From positions 1-64,000 of the forward strand of contig JAIXPW010000192.1 of NCBI GenBank assembly GCA_027485995.1: a stretch of 64,000 nucleotides of DNA, in the 5' to 3' direction. Origin of the DNA: Verrucomicrobiaceae bacterium (GTDB lineage: Bacteria > Verrucomicrobiota > Verrucomicrobiia > Verrucomicrobiales > Akkermansiaceae). A model generated the notes under the pieces. That model was not told the DNA's origin and did no database searches. It saw nothing but the letters and a program-made list of their open reading frames with translations. Below, in pieces: positions 1-8,139 of this stretch. Each line of letters opens with the position of its first letter. Positions within the stretch are counted from its first letter, which is position 1. A program made the position numbers and the translations under genes.

Positions 1-49
1 CGGAACGGATCACGGAAGAGGCAGCATCGGAATCTACGATAGAGGTCAT

Positions 50-331
50 TCATGCCTGTCTATCACCTTTACCGTCGACTTGGGAACGGGTGCTCCATGG
101 AGCGGTTACGGAGGTCGGCTTCATGGCGGGATACAATCCACGCTCTCGTCTTCGCTTCTGGATCCAGGAAGCGAACGTCTGGTAATTGACGCCGTGATCA
201 CGGGCGAACGCTTTCCCGCTGGCACCGCCCTGTTCGAAAGCATCGAGAAGGGCCTCCCGATGATCCTTGCTGATCTTCACCCGACCGAGCACGTCGGTCT
301 TCAATATCGCATTCACTTCCGCCATAGCCAT
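50..331 (-). pseudogene. IS66-family accessory protein TnpA, 3'-truncated
   Basis: The first about 66 residues match the small helix-turn-helix accessory protein (TnpA/OrfA) of IS66 elements: a short lead, then GRVKISKDHREALLDAFEQ, then GVNYQTFASWIQKRRRERG. After RRRERG the reading frame runs into an IS66-type end sequence (87-111), and the remaining residues are unrelated and low in information. The gene is therefore cut by another transposon end. It should supply target or DNA-binding help to an IS66 transposase, but no intact partner is present. Identification of the N-terminal part is fairly secure. Confidence 0.6.
87..111. repeat. IS66-type terminal sequence, copy 1
   Basis: A 25-nt stretch beginning CGGGTGCTCC and containing the perfect palindrome GCTCCATGGAGC. 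It recurs in the same orientation at 541-565 with two mismatches. It lies exactly where the TnpA reading frame loses similarity, as expected of a transposon end. Confidence 0.5.
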
Positions 332-374
332 GCAGGCTACAACATCAAAGAGGACGCCGCCTAGGGGTGGAGGA

Positions 375-569
375 ATTACCGCTTACGGAGCGCTTACCAA
401 GGACCTCCTCGAACGGCTGCCCGACATGCACCTCTCCGAGATCGACACCCTTCTGCCCGCCAACTGGCGTCCCGCCACTGCAGCCCACGACAGGAACTCG
501 TGGCCTCGTGAAAGCCTGATCAACGAGCAAAGCCTGGCACCGGGTGCTCCGTGGAGCGCTTACGGTTGA
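375..569 (+). pseudogene. IS66 transposase (TnpC) C-terminal fragment
   Basis: In the frame through 390 the translation reads ALTKDLLERLPDMHLSEID followed by TLLPANWRPA. This is the usual C-terminus of IS66 transposases (a ...DVLTRLP...LLP..W.. pattern). Nothing upstream in the same frame resembles the catalytic DDE core, so only the extreme 3' end survives. The fragment is followed by the end-like sequence 541-565. With the truncated TnpA on the opposite strand it forms a composite scar of at least two IS66 copies. Confidence 0.5.
541..565. repeat. IS66-type terminal sequence, copy 2
   Basis: Direct repeat of 87-111 (23 of 25 positions identical by eye). It follows the transposase C-terminal fragment, so it is probably the right-hand end of that IS66 copy. 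Confidence 0.5.
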
Positions 570-669
570 GCTTCTGGCGGAGCATTTCGATTTATTGCCT
601 GAGCCGCAGCGATCCAGCATCGCGATGCTCGATGATGTCGAGGAGCTGTTGGTCGCGGGGTGCGTCCAT

Positions 670-1371
670 TTACGAACCTTCGTGTATTACAATGTCATAA
701 TTTTTATTAGACTTCAAATTTTTGATTACTGATATTAATTCTTTCATGTTAACGTTTTTATTCGAAATAATAAATAAAACATCGCAATTATTCATTTGGC
801 TTGCGCCGATTAATTGGGAAGCATCTTCATACTTCCTACTCAAGAAATCGATTCCGGCCCCTATTCTAATCCACACGCATTCTACATTCCCATTTGTTGG
901 TGATTTCAAAATAATTTTTTCGTCACGGTATTTCTCGCTATCTATGCCGCCACCAACTTGATGCGAGCTGTTAAATATTTCTGAATCCAACTTAACTGTA
1001 GTCTCAAATGATCCTTCCTCTTCCTGTGATATCGCAAATTCATTTACGCCGGACTCTCCCAAGATATTTGTGACAATGAAAAAATCAGACGCCATAGATC
1101 CACGACTAAACTTGATTCTGAATTTATTGAACTTGTAGTCACTGATCTCATAATTGTTGGACTTTAATAAAGTCAAAAGACGCTCCGGAGTGTAGGCACG
1201 CCCCTCTATTTGGATTATTCCATTTCTAACATCTATCAAGCAGTCTCTCGATCTCTTTCTCCATGCTTCAAATAAAACCACTGTCGTTACATTAAGAAGT
1301 AAAATAAATAGAATCAAGAAGGCGTATTTAAATACGGGCTTCGGCTTAAAATTTGTCTGTTGATTTTTCAT
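670..1371 (-). CDS. AT-rich membrane-anchored hypothetical protein; candidate RHS immunity protein
   Basis: A 233-residue protein beginning MKNQQTNFKPKP; the upstream ATG-like start would add nine residues. Residues about 14-36 form one transmembrane helix (YAFLILFILLLNVTTVVLF), followed by a soluble domain of mixed alpha/beta character with no motif I recognise. The ending ELISVIKNLKSNKNYDIVI is vaguely ExbD-like, too weakly to name it. The gene is strikingly AT-rich compared with the window. It lies directly downstream of the equally AT-rich variable tip of the RHS gene on the same strand, the place where immunity genes sit in polymorphic-toxin loci. That role is inference from position and composition. 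Confidence 0.55.
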   Translation of the reverse strand: MKNQQTNFKPKPVFKYAFLILFILLLNVTTVVLFEAWRKRSRDCLIDVRNGIIQIEGRAYTPERLLTLLKSNNYEISDYKFNKFRIKFSRGSMASDFFIVTNILGESGVNEFAISQEEEGSFETTVKLDSEIFNSSHQVGGGIDSEKYRDEKIILKSPTNGNVECVWIRIGAGIDFLSRKYEDASQLIGASQMNNCDVLFIISNKNVNMKELISVIKNLKSNKNYDIVIHEGS

Positions 1372-1602
1372 GGCGTGGTGGTTTTCATATAGAAACACTT
1401 AGCCGTGTCGTGATGGCTTCAGTGCGTTGGTGAATTTTATTTCATACAGTATTGCCACGGCGGCTTAGTCTCCCTGCACTATGATCTTCCGAATACGAAT
1501 ACGTTGTATTTGCGATGATTGCAGGTCCGCGTAGATCTATGATCCAGCTCTAACTGCGCCTTATGCTGTGGTCGCATAACGTTCAGCTCATTCAAATTAC
1601 TT

Positions 1603-3711
1603 TCAGGGTTGCTTCCATTCCTCCGGAATAGACGGTATTGGTTCAGAATACTTATTTCCATTGCTCCTGCTCTTGTATCTTTTATGATTATCAATACTAA
1701 ATAGCATGCATACAATTTTGGGATTTGTGCAGCATTCCGGAGCACTGGTAGTCCTTTCCTGAATCGACTTCGTAATCGCGTTAAACATGACGACTCCGGT
1801 TGATTTATCATCTCTATCTGGATTGATGAAGCAACCATAAGGGCAATATTCTTTTCCTGAATCTTTCGCGAGAGATGAGTATGTGTCTACTAAAATAGAA
1901 TTCTTTATCCCTTCGCTCATGCCGTCATCTGGATACATCCGACGCCGATTCGAATTTAGGGGATCAATAGATCCGTGTCCCGCATGATACACGATATCGC
2001 AATCTTCGTTTAAAAGCTTTAGCGGTGTATGTCTGTCAGACACATTCCGATAGATTCGTATTTTGTAGCACTTCTTGCCATCTTTCGATCCCACCACTGA
2101 TTCGAGTGCTTTCAATGCATCTATGAGATCTTTGACTGTTGATACTGTTTGTGCGGCACTGGCGGATACTGGATCGTTTACCTGTGGATCTAATAAATCG
2201 AGAAGCCCCAGATAGTCCGTGCCATTGACGCCGTTGTTATTGACGGCGGCGTATAGGTTGATTCCGCCTTCTTCTTCAATTGGATCCCTAGACGGCCATC
2301 TGCCGAGCTGTGGCAGGTAAAAGCGGTAGCCATAGTTGTAGAAGCCCGTTTCGGTGTCGCGTTGCTGGGCTTTGTAGAGGATGTCCCAGGCGTGGGTGCT
2401 GGCGGACTTCGGCGAGTAGTCGGCCGCCATGAAGCGGGTTTCGCCGAAAGCCGTGTAGCCGTAGCGTTCCTGGACCACGCCGCTGGTGTTCACGATGGTG
2501 GTGACGTTGTAGTAGTCATGCAGAGCGTAGGCGGTCTCGGTGACCGCTGACCCTCCTCCTGATGGCGTGAATGTCGCGGTTCGCCTGACGAGGTCGTCGC
2601 GGTAGCGGATGCCCCAGATTGAAGAGCGCGAGGGGCTGGTGGACGTGCCCTCGCGTTCTTCGACGATCTTCCACTGGCTGTTGTAATAGAGATGGGTGAC
2701 GAGGCTGCCGACGGTCTTGGTGATGCGGCGGGTCAGGCCGTCGTAGGCATATTCCGCAACTGTGGCCGTGCCGTCCTTGACCTTGACGAGCCGGTTCCAG
2801 TCGTCCCAGACGAGGGTGTAGGCCGCCTCCCAGTCCCCGGCGATGGGCGGAGCGAGGGTCATGTTGCCGGTCGCGTCGTAGGCGACGTGCATGCCACTGC
2901 CATCGATGGTGAGGATTTCGTTGGTGGTGGTGTTGGTGCGTGCCTGATCGAAAACGACGCTGCCATCCGCCTTGGTCTGGGTGGCCTGCCAGTTGCCGAT
3001 CGGGTCGTAATTGAAGCTTTCCTCGCCAACCGGGATGCCGCCGATGGCGGTGTGGTTGGTATTGAGCTCGCCCCGGCTGAAGCCGGTAAGCTGGTAGAGG
3101 CCGTCGTAGGTGTAGGCCTCGTCCTGCGGCTTGGCAGCGGGTGCGAGCGGATCGGTGCACCAGGTGCGCTGGCTGGCCCGGTTGTAGCCATACTTGGCTT
3201 GGCTGAGGAACGTCTGGGGAAGCGTTGTGCTGTCCTTGCGCCAAGGCAGCTCCTGGGTGCGGCCGAAGCGGTCCCAGCCGGTGTAGGGATCACCTGCGTC
3301 GTCCCCGGAACTGCCGGTCTCGCTGATGTAGGAGAGGTTCACGCCGGGTTCAGGATAGCTCACCTTCGCGTAGCGGTGCAATCCACAATGTAGGCAGGTG
3401 ACGTCATTCGAGCGGCTGGCGGAGTCCCCGAGGAGGTCGCGCGGAGGTTCGCACCATTTCAGCCGAGATTGATTTCCCCGGAGGGGGGATCGAACTTGGC
3501 CGATGCGCGTCAGCCACCGGGCTTGTCCCAAACCGGATGTAGCCCCGGAGGGGCGGGGCGATCGGGGGAAAGGGGGGCGATTCTCCGGGGAATCAGTGAT
3601 GGGGGTCCCGAAAATCGAGTGTTCCTGCTCACGGTCGCTATTGGCTCGCTCTTCGGATGGAACCCCGATCTGGTCGTAGCCGGTGGCCATCACGAAGCGG
3701 CTTGGTGACAA
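1603..3711 (-). CDS. RHS repeat-associated core protein, 5'-truncated, with variable C-terminal tip
   Basis: From about base 3395 the translation shows typical RHS/YD-repeat sequence (DPYTGWDRFGR, YDPIGNWQ, YDATGNMT, YAYDGLTRRITKT, ERYGYTAFGETR). It then reaches the conserved core end, YRFYLPQLGRWPSRDPI and NLYAAVNNN. After DYLGL (about base 2215) GC content falls sharply and about 200 residues follow that match no RHS core. These include YHAGHGSID and several Cys residues, and they are probably the toxin or effector tip. Full RHS proteins are far longer, and residues 1-100 look like read-through of a GC-rich repeat (3462-3600), so this is an orphan 3' fragment. The tip's activity cannot be named from sequence. 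Confidence 0.7.
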   Translation of the reverse strand: MSPSRFVMATGYDQIGVPSEERANSDREQEHSIFGTPITDSPENRPPFPRSPRPSGATSGLGQARWLTRIGQVRSPLRGNQSRLKWCEPPRDLLGDSASRSNDVTCLHCGLHRYAKVSYPEPGVNLSYISETGSSGDDAGDPYTGWDRFGRTQELPWRKDSTTLPQTFLSQAKYGYNRASQRTWCTDPLAPAAKPQDEAYTYDGLYQLTGFSRGELNTNHTAIGGIPVGEESFNYDPIGNWQATQTKADGSVVFDQARTNTTTNEILTIDGSGMHVAYDATGNMTLAPPIAGDWEAAYTLVWDDWNRLVKVKDGTATVAEYAYDGLTRRITKTVGSLVTHLYYNSQWKIVEEREGTSTSPSRSSIWGIRYRDDLVRRTATFTPSGGGSAVTETAYALHDYYNVTTIVNTSGVVQERYGYTAFGETRFMAADYSPKSASTHAWDILYKAQQRDTETGFYNYGYRFYLPQLGRWPSRDPIEEEGGINLYAAVNNNGVNGTDYLGLLDLLDPQVNDPVSASAAQTVSTVKDLIDALKALESVVGSKDGKKCYKIRIYRNVSDRHTPLKLLNEDCDIVYHAGHGSIDPLNSNRRRMYPDDGMSEGIKNSILVDTYSSLAKDSGKEYCPYGCFINPDRDDKSTGVVMFNAITKSIQERTTSAPECCTNPKIVCMLFSIDNHKRYKSRSNGNKYSEPIPSIPEEWKQP
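3462..3600. repeat. GC-rich REP-like palindromic sequence
   Basis: Two CCCCGGAGGGG-type palindromes (near 3476 and 3544) and a third CTCCGGGG-type half-site (near 3591) lie within about 130 nt, separated by G-rich tracts. The arrangement resembles extragenic palindromic repeats. It interrupts the 5' end of the RHS reading frame. Confidence 0.4.
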
Positions 3712-3857
3712 GGTGGGGAAGCAGAGACTGATTGGCCCATCAGGCTGTCACTTGCGTCCAGCCCGACATCGGAACGCGGAGCAGGGGGAATTCCGATCTG
3801 TCTTGAGCGATTTCCGGATGTCTCAGCGTATCAGGGCGGGTGTCTGAGTCTCTACTC

Positions 3858-5378
3858 ATGTCAAAACCCATGAAGCGCCTCCCTTTCCTCCTCGCCTGCC
3901 TGTTGGTGGCATCGTGTCCAGCCATTCAGGCAGCCTCGCCAGGCTCGAAGCCCAACATCCTCATCCTCTACGCCGATGACATGGGCTACGGCGATCTCGG
4001 GGCGAACAATCCGGCCTCGAAGATTCCCACTCCGCAGCTTGATCGACTGTCCGCGGAGGGCATGCGTTTCACCGATGGCCACAGCTCATCCGGAGTCTGC
4101 ACGCCGTCGCGCTATGCGATGCTGACCGGTCGGCATCATTGGCGGGACTTTCACGGCATCGCCGGAGCCTTCGATGGCACGGTCTTCAAGCCCGGCCAAC
4201 TGACCCTTCCCGGGATGCTTCGTCAGCAGGGATACGCCACCGCGTGCATCGGCAAGTGGCATCTCGGCATGGACTGGGATGGGATGCGGAAGGAGGGAAC
4301 GCCGAAGAAGTCGATCAAGCACGAGGACTTCGATTGGACCCGGCCATTCCGTGGCGGGGCTCTGGATCACGGCTTCGATTCCTACTTCGGTGACAACGTC
4401 ATCAACTTTCCTCCCTATGCCTGGATTGAAAATGACCGGCTCGTCTCGCCGCCGGACACCACCCTGACCGCCGTGCCCGGAAAGCCGAAGGAAGGCGAGT
4501 GGGAATGCCGGCCGGGGCCCGCGCGCTCGGACTGGGACTTCTATCAGGTCCTGCCGACGCTCACCAGCAAGGGCGTGGAGTTCATCCGCTCGCGCAAGGG
4601 AAAGGATCAGCCGTTCTTCCTCTATTTCCCGCTGCCATCGCCACATGCGCCGATCATCCCGACGGCCGAGTTTGATGGTAAATCAAAGGCAGGGGCCTTC
4701 GGAGACTACGTGGCGCAAACCGACGATTCCTGCGGGCAGTTGCTCGCGGCGCTTCGCGAAAGCGGGCTGGAGTCGAACACGGTCGTGGTCTTCAGCGCCG
4801 ACAACGGACCGGAAGTCTATGCCTATGCTCGGGATGAGAAGTTCGACCACTGGTCGGCCGCACCCTTCAGGGGGCTGAAGCGCGACATCTATGAGGGCGG
4901 ACATCATGTTCCCTTCGTCGTCAAGTGGCCCGGAGTGGTGAAGCCTGGAGTGGTCAGCGATGCCCTCATTTCGCAGGTCGACCTGATGGCCACTTTCGCA
5001 AGCCTGGTGGGCTTCTCCCTGCCGAAGGATGCCGCGGAGGATTCATTCGATTTCCTGCCGTGGCTCAAGGGCGAGGCGAAGTCCTCGCCGCGCAGCATGA
5101 TGGTTCACAACACGAAGGCCAAGGACTACGCCGTCCGTAGTGGCGACTGGCTGCTGGTGGATGCGCGATCAGGATATGGCCAGGTGGCCCCGCCGAAATG
5201 GAATGAGAAGCACGACCAGGGGCCGGACGATGGCCAACCGGTTGAACTCTACAACCTCAAGGAAGACATCGCCCAGCGCAACAACCTCGCGTCGAAGTTT
5301 CCCGAAAAGGTCACCGAGCTCCAGGTCCTGCTCAAGAAGATCCGCGAGCAGGGACACTCTGCTCCGCGATTGGACTGA
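3858..5378 (+). CDS. Secreted arylsulfatase-type sulfatase
   Basis: Hydrolyses sulfate esters, probably on a polysaccharide. A signal peptide ([21 protein letters not shown]) precedes [18 protein letters not shown], the metal-binding N-terminal block. The formylglycine motif is CTPSR, encoded at about 4098-4112, followed by AMLTGR. Downstream are the GKWHLG block, the PHAP segment and the SADNGPE metal site. About 506 residues is normal for family S1. Either ATG 3858 or ATG 3870 could start it; both leave the signal intact. A second sulfatase follows after 6 nt, so the two are probably co-transcribed. The precise substrate cannot be read from sequence. Confidence 0.9.
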   Translation: MSKPMKRLPFLLACLLVASCPAIQAASPGSKPNILILYADDMGYGDLGANNPASKIPTPQLDRLSAEGMRFTDGHSSSGVCTPSRYAMLTGRHHWRDFHGIAGAFDGTVFKPGQLTLPGMLRQQGYATACIGKWHLGMDWDGMRKEGTPKKSIKHEDFDWTRPFRGGALDHGFDSYFGDNVINFPPYAWIENDRLVSPPDTTLTAVPGKPKEGEWECRPGPARSDWDFYQVLPTLTSKGVEFIRSRKGKDQPFFLYFPLPSPHAPIIPTAEFDGKSKAGAFGDYVAQTDDSCGQLLAALRESGLESNTVVVFSADNGPEVYAYARDEKFDHWSAAPFRGLKRDIYEGGHHVPFVVKWPGVVKPGVVSDALISQVDLMATFASLVGFSLPKDAAEDSFDFLPWLKGEAKSSPRSMMVHNTKAKDYAVRSGDWLLVDARSGYGQVAPPKWNEKHDQGPDDGQPVELYNLKEDIAQRNNLASKFPEKVTELQVLLKKIREQGHSAPRLD

Positions 5379-5384
5379 TCTTTG

Positions 5385-6863
5385 ATGACACCCAAGGACT
5401 CCATTGTGAAACTTCTCCTCCATTGCCTGCTCGGCCTCGTCATGACCGGTGTGGCTTCAGCGGATTCCGCGAAGCCCAACATCATTCTGGTGATGCCGGA
5501 TGACGTCGGATATGGCGACTACGCCTGTCTTGGCAATCCCGTGATCAAGACTCCTGCGGTGGATGCATTCAGGAAACAGGGCCTGCTTCTCAGCCAGTTT
5601 CACACCAGCCCGACCTGCTCGCCCTGCCGGTCCGCGCTGATGAGCGGACGACATGAGTTCAAGAATGGGGTGACCCACACCATCCTCGAACGCGAGCGGA
5701 TGAGCCTGAAGACCTTCACCCTGCCGCAGATGCTCAAGACGGTGGGCTACACCACCGGCATTTTCGGCAAATGGCATCTCGGCGATGAGGAAGCGTATCG
5801 ACCCGAGAAACGGGGCTTTGATGAGGTCTACATCCACGGCGGTGGAGGCATCGGACAAACCTTTCCCGGATCCTGCGGTGACGCGCCCGGCAACACGAAC
5901 ATCGATCCAGCGCTGTGGCGCAATGGCAAGTTCGAGAAGACCCAGGGCTATTGCACCGATCTTTTCTTCACGCAGGCGATCGACTGGATGAACGAGAAAC
6001 GTGCGTCGAAGCAGCCCTTCTTCGCCTACATCCCGCTCAATGCCGCCCATGCGCCGCTGGTGGTGCCCAAGAGTTGTTATGAGCATTATCTAGGCATGCC
6101 CGGAGTGAATCAGGAGGCCGCGAAGTTTCTTGGCATGATCGAGAACATCGACACTAACTTCGGCAAGCTGCTGGCCAAGCTCAAGGACTGGGGCATCGAG
6201 GACAACACCCTGGTGATCTACCTTGCCTCCGACAATGGAGGCACCGTCGGAACCAGGATCTTCAATGCCGGGATGCGGGCCGGAAAGGGAACCCCTTATC
6301 AGGGAGGAACTCGTGTGCCCTGCATCGTCCGTTGGCCTGCGGGAGGGGTTCCAGCCGGAGCCGAGAGCAAGGGCTTGAGTGCGCATCTCGATCTTTTCCC
6401 GACGCTTGCGGAAATCACCGGGGCGAGCTTGTCCGTCGAGGTGAAGAACCAAGTGGAGGGCCGCAGCCTCGTTTCCATCCTGAAGAACCCAAAGGCGGTG
6501 TGGCCGGATCGGACGCTGGTCCATCACGTCGGTCGCTGGCCGAAGGGCAGGGCGGAGGAGTGGAAATACACCAACTGCGCGATCCAGAACTCAAGGTTCA
6601 CCCTGGTGGCGGACAAGGAACTCTACGATCTAACAGGTGATCCCGGCGAGACCCGCAATGTCATCGCGGAGCACCCGGAGGTCGTCGCGGATCTCCGCAA
6701 GGCCTACGAGAGCTGGTGGTCGGAAGTGAAGCCCCTGCTGGTCAATGAGGATGCGGTGGGGCCGAAGATCAATCCGATGAAGGAGCTCTACTGGAAGCAG
6801 TTCGGAGGTGGACCGGATGAGGCGCTGCGCAAACGGATGGATCCCGCCGGAAAGTCGAACTGA
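5385..6863 (+). CDS. Secreted sulfatase with unusual CSPCR active-site motif
   Basis: Start taken at ATG 5385 (an in-frame GTG at 5406 would begin directly at the signal peptide). The hydrophobic leader ends near VASA and is followed by KPNIILVMPDDVGYGDYACLG. The formylglycine cysteine is C78 in CSPCR, with ALMSGR after it; the fourth position, usually Ser or Thr, is Cys. GKWHLGD and LASDNGG complete the metal and sulfate sites. The gene follows the preceding sulfatase almost without spacing and ends 6 nt from the convergent DUF1080 gene. The pair probably removes sulfates at different positions of one glycan, which is inference. Confidence 0.88.
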   Translation: MTPKDSIVKLLLHCLLGLVMTGVASADSAKPNIILVMPDDVGYGDYACLGNPVIKTPAVDAFRKQGLLLSQFHTSPTCSPCRSALMSGRHEFKNGVTHTILERERMSLKTFTLPQMLKTVGYTTGIFGKWHLGDEEAYRPEKRGFDEVYIHGGGGIGQTFPGSCGDAPGNTNIDPALWRNGKFEKTQGYCTDLFFTQAIDWMNEKRASKQPFFAYIPLNAAHAPLVVPKSCYEHYLGMPGVNQEAAKFLGMIENIDTNFGKLLAKLKDWGIEDNTLVIYLASDNGGTVGTRIFNAGMRAGKGTPYQGGTRVPCIVRWPAGGVPAGAESKGLSAHLDLFPTLAEITGASLSVEVKNQVEGRSLVSILKNPKAVWPDRTLVHHVGRWPKGRAEEWKYTNCAIQNSRFTLVADKELYDLTGDPGETRNVIAEHPEVVADLRKAYESWWSEVKPLLVNEDAVGPKINPMKELYWKQFGGGPDEALRKRMDPAGKSN

Positions 6864-6869
6864 CGACGC

Positions 6870-7856
6870 TCACTTCGGCAGCACCCAGATGTTCCGGTAA
6901 AAGACCGGATTTCCGTGGTTTTGAAGGAAGATCGGACCATCCTCGTTCTTGAGTGGCCCGCTGAGGGGAGACGAGGTGGTGTTGGTTCTGAACAGCTCCT
7001 GGTTGTCCTGAACCACGACACCATTGAGCTTCACCGTGATTCGTGGCCAGGCAGTTTGCTTTCCTTCTGAATCGAACTTCGCCGCCGTGAACTCCACGTC
7101 ATAGGTCTGCCACACCAGCGGAGGCAGGCACAGGTTGAGCTTGGGCGTGGCGATCGAGTAGATGCCGCCGGTCTCGTTCTGCTCGCCCTTGAGTCCGAAT
7201 GAATCGAGGACCTGGGTTTCCCAACGGCCTCCATAGTAGATCCCGCTGTTGCCGCGCGCCTGGCCCCGGGCATCGGGCTTGTAGGGGGTGATGAACTCGA
7301 CATGTGCGGTGAAGTCGCGGAACTTCGGGACGCTGGTGCAATTGGTCGCCGCCAGCAGTCCGTTCTCGATCTTGCCGTTCTCCCATTGATCGGTGTTGCT
7401 GCCGTCGAAGAGCACCACCGCACCGGCAGGTGGTTTGGCTCCCAGTGTGGGGCTGCTGCGCTCGATGCGGGGCAGGGTGTGGGTGCTGCCGTCCGCCAGT
7501 GTGAGATGAAATCCGGAGGCATCGATGGTTCCGGTGGTCTTGTCCTTGTCGGAGGCAAACGTGACGCCCTTGTCGCCACGGGTTCCCTTGATTTGAAGGC
7601 GGCTCTTCTCGCGGGTCCAGCCACAACCGGGAAGTCCTCCCTCCAGAACCCAGGCGTCGAAATTGCCTTTCCCCAATGCCACGACCTGCACGCCCACGGC
7701 GGCTCCGGGTTTGTCGGTTCCGTATTCACCCTGGATGGAAAAATCCGGATCCTCGGCGATGGCCGTCTTGGCGGAGGTCCACACACGTTGTGGATCGCCC
7801 GGAGCAGCGGTGGCGAGGGAGGCGGAGAGGAGGATCAGGAGACCAGTGGCTTTCAT
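6870..7856 (-). CDS. Secreted DUF1080 (3-keto-disaccharide hydrolase-type) protein
   Basis: Signal peptide MKATGLLILLSASLATA. After a variable N-terminal domain of about 140 residues comes the LamG-like beta-sandwich of DUF1080: VVLFDGSNTDQWE, then FTAHVEFITPY, then GNSGIYYGGRWETQVLDSFG, and near the end GPIFLQNHGNPVFYRNIWV. Family members are extracytoplasmic glycan-active proteins, some shown to act on 3-keto-glycosides. The length (328) allows an extra N-terminal module. It converges on the sulfatase pair with only 6 nt between stop codons, and a glycan-processing role fits that setting. Confidence 0.85.
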   Translation of the reverse strand: MKATGLLILLSASLATAAPGDPQRVWTSAKTAIAEDPDFSIQGEYGTDKPGAAVGVQVVALGKGNFDAWVLEGGLPGCGWTREKSRLQIKGTRGDKGVTFASDKDKTTGTIDASGFHLTLADGSTHTLPRIERSSPTLGAKPPAGAVVLFDGSNTDQWENGKIENGLLAATNCTSVPKFRDFTAHVEFITPYKPDARGQARGNSGIYYGGRWETQVLDSFGLKGEQNETGGIYSIATPKLNLCLPPLVWQTYDVEFTAAKFDSEGKQTAWPRITVKLNGVVVQDNQELFRTNTTSSPLSGPLKNEDGPIFLQNHGNPVFYRNIWVLPK

Positions 7857-7877
7857 GGTGGTGGGTTGTTAGGGGCT

Positions 7878-7960
7878 GTCTGAAGTGTTCCGAAGAGGCG
7901 TTTGAACCACGGATCAACAGGATGGACACGGATCAAGAATTTGAAACAGATCTCAAGAAC
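7878..7960. repeat. Degenerate intergenic repeat related to the 44.3/60.8 kb element
   Basis: Begins GTCTGAAGTGTTCCGAA, close to the end of the 69-nt dispersed element (60841-60909). It continues with AACCACGGATCAACAGGATG and GGACACGGAT, the same ACCACG...GGACACG phrase that flanks the GxxExxY gene at 51.1-51.5 kb. It lies in the divergent gap between the DUF1080 gene and the end of the serine dehydratase gene. Confidence 0.45.
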
Positions 7961-8139
7961 AGGTCGCTCCTTGGAGGTGAATCTTTTCTTTCATCCGCTT
8001 TAAACCTGTTCCTTTGACGATGGATTGAATGTGCGAGTTCTTCCATGTCCGCTGCGCTCCGATTGTGGTTCATTTCCTGAGTTTTCAATTGATTCCCTGC
8101 TTCTCACACAGCCCTGCCGGGAATCTTGCAACCGTCTCC

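Noticed and set aside
544-732. Plus-strand frame ELLAEHFDLLPEPQRS...
   Set aside because: It looks protein-like for about 30 residues but has no recognisable family and runs into AT-rich DNA; too weak to call a gene.
3712-3857. Riboswitch or leader upstream of the first sulfatase
   Set aside because: Only 146 nt with no convincing conserved fold.
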